Below, piece by piece: positions 35,642 through 46,609 of a stretch of DNA of 64,000 bases. Source of the DNA: Hordeum vulgare subsp. vulgare (lineage: Eukaryota > Streptophyta > Magnoliopsida > Poales > Poaceae); contig NC_058522.1 of the NCBI RefSeq assembly GCF_904849725.1, positions 197,329,986 to 197,393,985 on the forward strand, read 5' to 3'. The notes under the pieces were generated by a model. It did no database searches. It was not told where the DNA came from and saw nothing but the letters and a program-made list of their open reading frames with translations. Both the position numbers and the translations under genes were made by a program. The number at the start of each line of letters is the position of its first letter. The stretch's first letter is position 1.

Positions 35642-36165
35642 ATCTCCCCCTTTTTGGTGGTTGATGACAATTAGGTTAACTCTTCAACAGGGATCAAAAA
35701 TATGAAGTGTAAATACTCATTTGAGGAATTTGAAATCAAGATTCAGAGAGACTCCCCCTGAAGATGTGCATATCTTGAGGATTTTGCTTTTTATAGCAAA
35801 TGCACATTGATGATTTATATCATGGAGATCTCCCCCTGTGTCTTGTAAATCATGCATACAAGTAACATATCATATGAAGAATATGAAGATGCATGATGAC
35901 AAATGGTATCTGACGAATTTCAGCATGTGTGCATTAAAACTTGAGGAATAAGCATGCGAAGAAAAATGTTCAAAAGCGTCAGAGTACCATCGGGCTTAAG
36001 TTACAACTCATTACATAAAAACTTCAGAAGAGCCAAGAGTTTGTAACTTAAATATAGTTCATAAGCCCCAAAAATATCCCGCTTGAAGACTAACTCTCGA
36101 GTTTCTCCCCCTTTGTCATCAAGTGACAAAAAGGGACAAACTGAGGACTAACGCCCGTGAAGACT
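35642..36165 (-). promoter_or_regulatory. Multiple polypurine tracts, minus copy
   Basis: Four minus-strand copies of AGGGGGAG-type tracts: next to the LTR (35643-35653) and near 35752, 35830 and 36105. Repeated polypurine tracts upstream of the 3' LTR are a known Sirevirus hallmark; they prime plus-strand cDNA. No gene here. Confidence 0.75.
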
Positions 36166-39100
36166 TCACTTCTTGGTGGTTGAGGAAGAGTCGTGATGCT
36201 TCTTGGGAGTAGTCTTCTTCCTTGGACCGTTAGCAGTGTCGAGTTGGTCTTCATCAGTTTCAGTAGTGCGGAATGAAGAAAAGGAGCTGTCTTCAAGGTC
36301 TGGCACTGGAATAGGCATGAACTTATTCTTGGGAGGCCACGGCCATTCAAAGTCTCGCTCAAAGTCCATTTCTTCAAGCTCAGTCTGAGTCTTCAGATGT
36401 GAAAGTGTAGCCCAGGTGCGATCGAAAACCTCATGCAGATAGTGATGGTTGAGATTCACAGAGTTCTGTGTTTCAGTGAGGGTTTTCACAGTGGCACCAA
36501 ACTGGCGTTTGACCCATTTGTGGTTGCGATCCACCTTCTGGTGAAGACTGAGGAGGAGCTCTCTAGTATTCATCACGCGAGGAGGAATGGGGCTTGCCGG
36601 ACGAGTCTCAGTATCATCCCATGAAGAATAAGCTTCTGGCTCTCTAAACTTACCATCAAGGGGCCTACTGCCTTCTTCAATCACAGATTTGCCTTTTCCT
36701 TCAATGGACTCGAAAGTCTTCTTGTTGACCCGGATAGGAGGCATATAACCAACATGGTTTTGGAAATCAGCGTGGAAGTTGATGCATGTCCTTGTCCTGA
36801 TGAATCTCATGATCCATGGGGCATATATCTTGTGATCAAAAGGACACATAGCATTGTCGGCCAAAGTCCTCAAGAAGAAATCATGGATGTTGATAGGAAT
36901 ACCATTAATGATGTTGAATAGGATATTCTTCATGAGGCCTACGACATCTTCTTCATCGTCATGGCCTTTGATCGGCGCGAGCACACTTGCAGAGGATTCT
37001 GTAGACAGGCCTGGGTGTGTACTTGAGCTCGTGGACGAGGAAGGTTGTTCTCGGAGATTTTCCTTCAGCCAAAGGCTTCATGAGGACTTCCATCATTCCA
37101 TTTGGCAGCTCACACTCACCATAAAGCTTCACAGCCTCATTTGAGGGAATTGGTACGGGCAGTTCTCTGAGGAGTTCAATAGCAGGAGCCTTGTAGTGAG
37201 TGTTTTGTGACATCCAGTCGAACACCCAAGTGTTAATGTCTTCAGGGTTGCCAGATATGTGAAGAGTGGCATAGAATTGAAGAATTAACTCGCTATTCCA
37301 ATCAGATATGTCGGAGCACATTGGGAGTAAATTTGCATCATGGAGTACACTAAGGACTGGCTCCAGGCACGGTATTGCTTCAAGTTTAACATGAGGAATA
37401 TGCCTGTGCTGGAATATCTTGTTTCGTCCACATAGCACAGAGGCATAGTAATTCATCTGAGTCCTAGTCCAAAACTTCAGATGCCTCATTTGAGACTTGT
37501 CATAGGGGTTCTCTCCGATGAAGTACATGCGTTCTTCAAAGAAATTTTCTTTTTGAAACTTTGGACGCTTGGAGAATGGCTAACGCTGAACTGGCTGAAG
37601 ATTTTGCTGAGGAACAGGAGGGGAGACAACAATGGCAGTCTCTGGGTTGAGCACGACGAATGCATTGTCTTGTTCTGGTGCATTCTCCTCAGCATTTTCC
37701 TCAGGGTGAGGAATTTCAGCAGTTGGTACTTCAGGCTGAGGAGATGGTGCTTGCTAGGCATCAGGCTGAGAAGCTTGCTCTGGCTGTGCTTCAGGCTGAG
37801 GAATTTCTTCTTCTTGCTCAGTTGGATCAGTCTGTTCCTCATCTTGAGGATTCTGCTCAGAGTGATGAATTTCATCAGCTTGAGGATTTTCAGTTTGTTT
37901 TTCCTCAGCTGGTTTGGTGGCAGAGGCAGTTTCATTAGCTGGTGCAGCTGATGCTAGAACATTGTCTGTTTGAGGAATGAAAGGTTGAGGACTGTCGTCT
38001 ATCTGAATTTCCTCATCAGTGTGTTCCTCAGAGGCGACATCTTTCATTTCCTCATCTGCCTTTTTCGCTGGATCATCAATGATGACCATTTCATAGGAAG
38101 GAGTGACATTCAGGGGTACAGGGTCCAGAGGAGCAGATTCTTCAAGTGCTTTGAGGCGCTTTGCCTCTGTTTCTTCTTCTGCTGAGGAGGCCTTTCTCTT
38201 TTTGGCTTCCTTTTCAGCAGCCCTGGTTTTCTTCACGTCTGATGCAGAAGGAATTATCTTCTTCACCTTTGAAGCTTTTGGTGAAGGGGTTCTCTCTACA
38301 GATTCTTCAGCTAGTATTGAGGAACCAGCTGGAACAGAGTCATCAGCCTGCTTTGATGAAGCAGCTGGATCAGTGGCAGTCTCATCAGCATGAGTTTCCA
38401 TGATGATTTCTTCAATAGCCGGTTCATCAACGCGACGCTCTTGGTGTACTCCTCAACTTGAGGAGTTTCCTCATCATGAGGAGATTCATCTGCTGGCTCC
38501 TCAACCAAGGGCTGAGGAGTTGGTGCTGGGGGTGCGGCCTTCTTGTTGTAGTCATCAGCAGCACTAGTGGCCAGCTGGATGAAATTGCTCTTGAGGCTTT
38601 TACGATCTGACAGCTTGGCGTACTTGTCAGTCAATTTTTTCAGCTCTGCCTGTGTTGTCACGAGTGCAACAGGAGTCAATTTGAGGAGATTCTGCCTGGG
38701 GAATTTCTCCTTTTTAATCTTGGCAACTTTGGCATGCCTGGCCTGCTGTTCTTTCCACTTGGCTTCATTTCTGAAAGTGGTCACCATGTGGCTGATGCCA
38801 GGCGGAAGCTTCAAATCATCAACTGGAGTGTTTGGGTCCTCATACCAGATATTGATGTAGTCAAGGAGGACCTTGGGGTCCATGGCCAGAGGAATGGCAC
38901 TGCCTGATGCTTGAGCTACTCTTTCCTGCTTGTTTCTAATGATGGCTTGCAGGGTTTCATCATCAAATTCATCACTTCCCTCTGATGCAGACGGGACGGT
39001 GATGATTTTGCCGGGGCTGGGCAGAGTTGCACGTTCAGTAGTTACCAAAGCCTTCGCAGGAGGTGTTGAAGACTTTGCCTCCGAGCTGGTTGCAGCTGGG

Positions 39101-39882
39101 AGTGAGGAGCTGGAGCTGGCGGTCATAGGCTTTATGACTTGCTTCTGTACTGGTTTCTCTTGAGGCTTTGGAGGTGGAGCTGAGGATTTTGGAGCCAAGG
39201 GCTTTGGCCCTGATGGTTTTGGTGTTGAAGGTTTTGGTGCTGAAGGTTTTCTGACAGAAGCCTGAGCACACTTCTCTTGAGGCTTTGGAGCCCTTCGCTT
39301 TGATGGCACAGACTGCATTTGAGGATTTTCTGAGCCAGAGGTTTCTGCGGCACAGGAAGTAGCAGCAGCTGAGGCAGCAGCTGGGGATTCAGTGAATTTC
39401 CTCACTGCAGCTTCTGCCTGCTTCTTGAGCTTCGACATATGCTTTTCCTTCTCATCTGGATAGTCATCAATAGTCATGAGGCTTGAGGGATGTGCTACTT
39501 GATGCTCTTCAAGTGGGGCCCTTCTGCCAGGGGGCTTCAGAGTGAATTTCTTCGCATACTTGGGAGTCACAAACCTGTATTCCTTCCATTCCTCTGCCCA
39601 TCGGCGTTCTATTTTCTGCAGTCGTATCTTTCTCTTGGCCATTGTCTCATTTTCATCACGCGTGCAATAGTCCAAGTAAATATCCTCAGGCATATACACA
39701 GCTGTGTTTTTCTCAAGTTTCTTTCCTCCCTTCTGTTTTCTGTCTTCCTCCATTTTCTTCAATTGAGGATTTTGCTGATGAGTTTGAACTCTTGAGGATT
39801 CTGATGAGCCTTGAAGAGTTTCTTCCAGAAACGCTGCAAATGAGTTAATGTGATGAGAACCGAGAGATTCATCAGCTGACAT
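36166..39882 (-). pseudogene. Third ORF of the copia element (minus copy), unknown function
   Basis: Same gene as 53447-57168. Start ATG at 39882 (MSADESLGSHH). The frame is open to about 38430, shifts, continues to a stop at 37754 with another stop near 37580, then 37528-36985, shifts again and ends at 36166 (...TPKKHHDSSSTTKK). Domains: basic N-terminus with KRKIRLQKIERRW, a PKPSAPKPS-type low-complexity zone, a helical block (LLDYINIWYEDP, NEAKWKEQQARHAKVAKIKK), an acidic Gln/Glu/Pro zone with the nuclear-signal-like KKTRAAEKEAKKRKAS, and a C-terminal folded-looking domain of about 320 residues (FYATLHISGN, RELPVPIP, IMRFIRTRT). I see no signal peptide or membrane segment. It resembles the anonymous putative plant transposon proteins often annotated in grasses; no function assigned. 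Confidence 0.8.
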
Positions 39883-40513
39883 GTGTGTACCTGTGAACAG
39901 GGTATAGTTGCGAGGAATTTGGAGAGGTCATATGCGTTCTCAGATTTGAAGAAAATGAAAAAGTTTGACAGTTTGAGGAATATAACCAATGGTTGAGGAA
40001 TTTGCCTAAGCATAATGTTCTTGGGTTGCAGAGTTGTACAGATCCGAAAATTCGCACAATTGAGGAATCTCGTGAAAATCTTAGATGCTTAGCAGAGTTC
40101 ATCAATGATGTGGTGATAGGCAGTGTTTGAGGAATCAAGTGCTTATCGTTTCTTGAGGAACAAATAGATTTCAAATAGAAGATGTAAAATTTTAGATCTA
40201 ACTTGCTGTAAAAATGGGATATATTTACCCTGGAAGGTGCGCACGAAGAACACAGAAAGGTGTGTGTGGAGTAGCTCTTCGGTCGAGTGTCCAATGCACC
40301 CTAACCCGGCAACAAAGGACGTCTACGGTGGCGGCGGACGAAGATGGTCCGACTCCGGCGTGGTTCCGTGGACGGAGAAGTCGAGGCAGTGAAGCTCTTC
40401 CTCACCGGCGACGAGACTATTAGCGATGGCGCTAGGGTTCGGTGGTGTGTGCTAGGGCAGGAGAGCGATGGAGCGAAGAAGAGTATGCCAAGGGGGATAA
40501 GGACATATTTATA
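39883..40513 (-). promoter_or_regulatory. Internal promoter, leader and leader intron of the third ORF (minus copy)
   Basis: Minus-strand TATAAATA at 40506-40513. A pyrimidine-rich leader with CCGAACCCTAGCGCC follows. A donor-like CAGGGTAAATATATCCC lies at about 40230-40215 and an acceptor TTCACAG/GTACACAC ends about 10 bp before the ATG at 39882. The plus copy has the same layout. Confidence 0.6.
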
Positions 40514-40916
40514 AGTAAAAGTTACTGTTGGCAAGAGAATTTCGGACCAAACAGCCCCTGCCTCTACGTATCCGCAGGACACATGTAGCTCCCGTATGAT
40601 GCGGTGGAGATAGTGGAGATCGTGGTTATCCGATCGTGGGAAGTGGGGTTCAGTTACTGTGTCTCAAAGAAACAATTTTTGAAGATTTGAGGATTTTCGT
40701 TACAAAATCATCAGCTGACAAGGATGCAGTGAGGATTTTGAACAAAGTTTCAAGTAGAACGCATATGAAGAATTGAATAGACTGGATGAGTATAGCATAG
40801 AGGGAATGTAGGGTCCGATCACATTCACTTAGCACAAACATCAACTTGAAGAAATAGCAATAAGTGAATGCTGTTGAGGACTTGAAATCACAGTCTATCT
40901 AGTCAAATGAAAGTCA

Positions 40917-41189
40917 TCAAGTGTTTTTGAAGATTTTGCGATAAATCATCACAATGAAGAACAGTTGTTTTGAAGAAAAACACATTTTGAGGAAATTGAT
41001 CATTTGAAGAAAATCAACTTGAAGAATTTCACATTGGGCGGTGGCGTGACCCACCATATAAGAATGTTGATTACAGACGCCGCGTACAATTGTCGTAGGG
41101 CCCTGAGAATAAATTTCTTCATTAATTTCTTCACATTCAGAGTCACATTCTTCATTAGTTGAAGAAAATCGATTCATCATGTGTTGCAC
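40917..41189 (-). CDS. Small 90-codon ORF between pol and third ORF (minus copy)
   Basis: MQHMMNRFSSTNEECDSECE to ...YRKIFKNT. The plus copy (52136-52408) has an ORF of exactly the same length and no gap, with about a dozen amino-acid differences. No known domain is recognised; the C-terminal half is hydrophobic (FSSKQLFFIVMIY). It could be chance: the region lies just after the pol stop and before the internal promoter, where untranslated sequence is expected. No evidence of translation. Confidence 0.3.
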   Translation of the reverse strand: MQHMMNRFSSTNEECDSECEEINEEIYSQGPTTIVRGVCNQHSYMVGHATAQCEILQVDFLQMINFLKMCFSSKQLFFIVMIYRKIFKNT

Positions 41190-41235
41190 ATCTATGTCAT
41201 CAACTTTGCATAAGTGTTAGAATGTGTGCATGTTT

Positions 41236-44142
41236 TTACAAAACATTTGAAGATTCTAAGATATTTAGCTCACACCGCAACTTGCAAAACCTTTTCTCAT
41301 CCAAGGGCTTAGTGAAGATATCTGCCAGTTGATCATCAGTCTTCACATGGTCGATGAGGATATTGCCCTTCAGGACATGGTCTCGAAGAAAATGATGACG
41401 AATCTGGATGTGCTTGGTCTTCGAGTGTTGTACTGGGTTGTATGCAATCTTGATAGCACTCTCATTGTCACAGTAGAGAGGCACATTCTTCATGTTGATG
41501 CCGTAGTCCGTGAGGGTTTGCTTCATCCATAGCAATTGAGCACAGCAAGAACCAGCAGCAATGTACTCACCTTCGGTAGTGGAGAGTGATACGCACTTCT
41601 GCTTCTTTGAGGACCAGCAAACTAGTGATCTTCCGAGGAAATGGCATGTGCCAGAAGTTGACTTGCGGTCCACACGGTCACCAGCATAGTCAGAATCAGA
41701 ATACCCTACCAGATGAAGATTGGAGCCCTTGGGATACCATAATCCTAGTGTTGGTGTGTGAGCTAAGTATCGAAGAATATGTTTCATAGCCTTATGGTGT
41801 GATTCCTTCGGTTTTGCTTGAAAACGAGCACCCATGCAAACACTAAGCATTATATCTGGCCTAGATGCCCATAGATACCATAAAGAGCCAATCATAGAAC
41901 GATATACCTGCTGATCGAAGTCTTTACCATTTTCATCAGTGCCGAGGTGGCCGTAGGTAGGCATTGGAGTCTTGGCACCTTTGCATTCATGCATGTCGAA
42001 TTTCCTCAGAACATCCTTGAGGTATTTCTCCTGTGATATGAAGATTACATTGCTTTGTTGACGAATTTGAAGACCCAAGAAGAATTTCAGCTCCCCCATC
42101 ATGGACATCTGATATTCTTCACTCATCATGTAGGCAAATTCATCACTGTATCGTTTGTCAGTACAGCCAAATATGATATCATCGACATATATTTGACATA
42201 CAAATAGCTCATTATCATAAGATTTTGTGAAAAGAGTTGGATCGAGTGAACCTGGTTTGAAGCCTTTATTCATGAGGAATTCCTTCAAAGTATCATACCA
42301 TGCCCGAGGGGCTTGCTTGAGACCATAAAGAGCCTTTTTGAGTCTGAAGACTTTCTCTGGATTCTTTGGATCCTCAAAACCTGGGGGCTGAGCAACATAT
42401 ACTTCTTCCTCAAGCTTACCATTGAGGAATGCACTTTTCACATCCATTTGATATAAAGTGATGTTATGATGATTAGCATAAGAAAGTAGTATTCGAATAG
42501 CTTCAAGTCTAGCAACAGGTGCAAAAGTTTCATCGAAATCTATTCCTTCAACCTGGGTGTAGCCTTGGGCTACAATTCGTGCCTTGTTCCTCACGACTTG
42601 ACCGTCCTCATCTTGCTTGTTTCGGAAAATCCACTTGGTGCCGATGATGTTGTGCTTTCGAGGATCTGGTCGTTTGACGAGCTCCCATACGTCATTCAGC
42701 TTGAATTGAAGAAGTTCGTCTTGCATAGCTTGGATCCACTCCGGTTCCAGAAAAGCCTCAGCAACTTTTGAGGGTTCTGTGATGGATACAAAGGAAAAAT
42801 GCCCACAAAAGTTAACTAAGTGTTGAGCTTTTGAGTGAGTGAGAGGACCTGGCGCGTTGATGTCGTTGAGGATTTTGTCAAGTTCTACTTCGGTTGCAAT
42901 CCTTGGATGAGCTGGTTGAGGATTTTTTCTAGGCTGAGGAACTGGTGCTGGAGCAATTTCCTCAGGAACATCTTCTTGATTTTTATCAGTGATGGGGATC
43001 GTTTCTTCACCAATTTCCTCAGTGGGGACAATGTCTTCAGTAGGCTTGAGCTTTATTGCTTCCTCAGGAGATAGCTTATCTGGATCAGAAGGCAATTGCT
43101 CTCTTTACGAGCCATTAGTTTCATCGAACCGCACATCTACAGTCTCAAGAACTTTGTTGTGATAGTTGTTGAAGACTCTGTAAGTGTGCGAGTCCTTTCC
43201 ATAACCGAGCATAAAACCTTCATGTGCCTTAGGTGCAAATTTTGAGCTATGGTGAGGATCTCTAATCCAGGATTTTGCACCGAAGACTTTGAAATAACTT
43301 ACATTGGGTTTCTTGTCAGTGAGGAGTTCATATGAGGTTTTCTTGAGGAATTTGTGAAGATATACCCTGTTGATGATATGGCATGCAGTGTTGATTGCTT
43401 TAGGCCAAAAGCGACGAGGAGTCTGATATTCTTCAAGCATAGTTCTTGCCATTTCAACGAGAGTCATGTTCTTTCTTTCGACAACACCATTCTGCTGAGG
43501 AGTATAAGGAGCAGATAATTCATGAGTAATACCAAGTTCATCAAGATAATCATCAAGACCAGTGTTTTTGAACTCGGTTCCATTATCACTCCTGATATGT
43601 TTGATCTTGATGCCAAAGTTCGTCGAGGCCCTTGAAGAAAATCGTTTGAAGATTTCCTGCACTTCAGTTTTATACACTATGATATGCACCCAAGTATATC
43701 TGGAATAATCATCAACTATGAGGAAGCCATATAAAGATGTTGCATTGGTTATTGTGGCATAGTGAGTAGGTCCAAATAAATCCATATGAAGCAATTCGAA
43801 TGGACGTGTAGTGGTCATGATAGTCTTAGAGGGATGCTTGGATGTGGTCATTTTCCCAGATTCACAAGCACCGCAGAGATGATCCTTGAGGAATTTGACT
43901 GATTCGATGCCGATGACATGCTTCTTCTTCGCGAGCGTGTGCAAATTCCTCATTCCTGCATGACCTAGTCTTCGGTGCCACAACCATCCTTCTGAGGTTT
44001 TTGCTAGTAAGCAAGTGGCTGATTGAGGACCTGTAGAGAAATCAACAATGTACAAATCCCCTCTTCTTACACCTTCGAAGACTTTGGATCTGTCAGATTC
44101 CATGATGACTACACATCTATATCTACCAAAGATAACAATCAT
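41236..44142 (-). pseudogene. Copia pol (minus copy): integrase, reverse transcriptase, RNase H
   Basis: One minus-strand frame from 44142 to 41236, broken only by a TAA at 43102-43104 (plus copy has Gln there). Integrase: [13 protein letters not shown] and CGACESGK zinc motif near 43990-43850, core Asp in [20 protein letters not shown] and NGVVERKN. Reverse transcriptase: [12 protein letters not shown] (about 42760), [13 protein letters not shown] and catalytic IYVDDIIFG near 42190. RNase [21 protein letters not shown] near 41690, LYCDNESAI, ending LESSNVL at 41239. The protease is damaged: after [11 protein letters not shown] about 190 bp are missing and a 23-bp stretch is duplicated (44140-44200). 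Copies RNA into DNA and inserts it; here inactive through the stop and protease loss. Confidence 0.93.
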
Positions 44143-44455
44143 ATGATGTGATGTGTGCAGCCACTATCACCAGTCATGTGATGTGTGCAGCCACTATCAA
44201 GAACCCACTCAGTATTCTTGGGTTTGTCATCCTGCAGATGAATTAGTACAGCTTACCATCTCATATGCTTCAGATTTGAAGAATATGATACTAATTTCAT
44301 CAGATCAGTAATTTCATCATAACAGAAATGTAAGGACGTGTGAAATATTTCTGTTTCATCAATCATTAGCTTGCGTCCTATCAAGCATTTCCTCAGGTCT
44401 CCAGCAAATTCTTCATATGATGATTTTCATCTGGAGACCTGACCTGCAGAAGTGA
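44143..44455 (-). other. Gag-pol spacer and broken protease (minus copy)
   Basis: Contains the duplicated protease motif, then the same 3'-splice-like TTCATCTGCAG/GATGACAAAC as the plus copy and a stop-rich stretch after the gag stop. See 48711-48934 for the plus counterpart. Confidence 0.55.
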
Positions 44456-46556
44456 TTAGTTCGATTTCATCACCACCCACATCTGAAGTGGTGGCAAAGC
44501 ATTCATCATCCTGCGAGCACCATATGAGAACGGTGGCATTGAAGCCAATACACTTCTCTTAACTGTAGGGGGATTAAAGTACTCATATGAATATGCAGAG
44601 AACTGGTTTGAGGATTTATGAACATAATGATTTGAGGAGTAACGCTCATATTCATATTCCTTGTACTTTCCCTGCATGTTAGACGCATTAGCACGGGTAC
44701 GAGCATAGTTTTGACCAGTTGAGCATTTTGATCCTCTTGAAGACTTTGGTCCTCCTGAGGAATTTGATCTGGGGTTCAGATTCTTCAGTGGTGGTGTCAT
44801 GAGGACGTTCACCTGAAGATTTTCAAGACAGATTTTGGGAACCCAGATTTTCCTCAGAGGAGGGCCATTTCTGTAGTTAGTTCCAACATATCGAGCAAAT
44901 ACTTCACGAGATTGATTTTTGAACAGTTTATAGTTGGAGTCAAATGACTCATCTGAGGAATAGGATAATTCACATGAAAAGCCAGTTAGATTAGATGGAT
45001 CAAATGGAGGCCCAGTAGCAGCAACCCATGAGGTTTTGGGATACTACTCAGGTTTCCAATAAGATCCATCAGCATTTAATTTCCTCTCCAAGGCAATTCC
45101 TTCTTTCCTCGGGTTCTTGTTCAAGATCTACTTTTTGAGCACATCACAAAGGGTTTGATGTCCTTTGAGGCTTTTGTACATGCCTGTCACGTACAATTCC
45201 TTCAACCCTGCATTTTCATCAGTAACATTTGTGTTTTCCTCAAGTGAGGAAATAGACACATCAGGTGCATTTGAAGAATTTGTAGCAATGGTAGCATTTG
45301 ATGATTCTGGTGAGGAATTAGCAGTTTCGCGTTCAATGCATTTAAGACATGGAGGAATAAATTCAACTTGACCAGCGTTGATCTGTTGAGCTAGTAATGA
45401 ATCATTTTCCATACGAAGATCATCATGAGACATCCTCAGCTTCTCAAGATCAAGCTTCCTTTGAAGAAATTCATAGGAAAGCTTCTCATGATCAGTGAGG
45501 AGAGTATCATAATGATCCTGAAGATTATCAAATCTAGACTGAAGACTTTTCACATCATCAGTGGGGATTTGGGTAAGGTTCATTTCATCATTCAACAAAT
45601 CATCACTTTTATCTAGCAGTTTCTGAAGCTTTTTGAGAGCAGTTTGTTCTTTTGTGGCAATGATAGCAAGTTTACTGTAACTGGGTTTCTTATAATCATT
45701 AGGTTCACAGTCACTTGAATCAGAGGAGGAGGCATTATTTGGTACCTTTGAACCCTTTGCCATGAAGCAATAGGTTGGAGCGAAGTCATCAGCATAGTCA
45801 TCAGTATGGATGGTGCAATCATTTTCTTCAAGATTAAAGATTGACTTGCTGACGAAAGTGATTGCTAGTGCAAGACTAGCCTGTCCGGATCCTCCGTCTT
45901 CTTCAGAACCCTCTTCTTCATCACATTCCTCTGATTCTGCCTCGGAGTCCATTTCCTTGCCAATAAGTGCCCGAGCCTTTCTGAAACTAGTCTTCTTGTG
46001 TGATGAGGGCTTTGAGGATGAGGATTTTGAAGATTTCTTCTTCTTCTTCGAGTCATCAGAACTGTCATCCTTGTATTTCTTCTTCTTTGATTCCTTTCCC
46101 CAACGGGGACAATCAGCAATGTAATGACCTAATTTCTTGCACTTGTGACAGGTTCGTCTCTTGTAGTCCTCAGATGAAGATTCTGATTTCCTCAGGTCTC
46201 TTCTTGAAGATTTACCGAACTGGCCACGTCGTGTAAATCTCTGGAATTTCCTCACGAGCATTGGAAGCTCCTGTCCAAATTCTTCAGGGTCACATATGAT
46301 GACATCTGTGTCTTCTTCTTCAGATGAGGAGATTGCTCTAGCCTTCAGTGCACGTGGTCTGGAATAGCTTGGTCCATATAGATCTCTCTTTTCTTCTAGC
46401 TAGAATTCATGAGTATTTAGCCTTTCAAGTATGTCAGCTGGATCAAGCATCTTGTAGTCTGGTCTTTCTTGAATCATCAGAACTAAAGTATCAAATGAAG
46501 AATCCAAAGATCTCAGTAGTTTCTTCACAACTTCATGATCAGTGATAACTAAAACA
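44456..46556 (-). pseudogene. Copia gag (minus copy), N-terminus missing
   Basis: Capsid/nucleocapsid polyprotein on the minus strand. The first retained codons (VLVITDHEVVKKLLRSLDSS) belong to the middle of the UBN2/retrotran_gag-type domain; everything upstream, including the 5' untranslated region, is absent because the copy stops at the palindrome centre. An in-frame stop lies near 46402. The open block 46261-45128 has a CCHC zinc knuckle CHKCKKLGHYIADC at about 46145-46100, a Ser/Lys-rich tail and a long coiled-coil-like zone (LQSRFDNLQDHYDTLLTDHE). A stop at 45128 and another near 45045 precede the last block 44812-44456, ending QMWVVMKSN. Collinear with the plus copy. Confidence 0.88.
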
Positions 46557-46609
46557 TCCAAAGATCTCAGCAGTATCACCTGGAGTTTTAGTTATGTCGA
46601 CTGCAGGCG
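46557..46609. other. 53-bp spacer at the centre of the copia palindrome
   Basis: Both arms stop at the same gag base: ...GTGATAACTAAAACA ends at 46556 and TGTTTTAGTTATCAC starts at 46610. The spacer contains TCCAAAGATCTCAGCAG (46557-46573), 16 of 17 identical to the left arm at 46503-46519, and GTTTTAGTTAT (46585-46595), identical to the right arm at 46611-46621. These look like copied filler. Confidence 0.8.

Noticed and set aside
46542..46609. N-terminal codons of the plus gag frame before 46610
   Set aside because: They read the junction spacer, not gag sequence.
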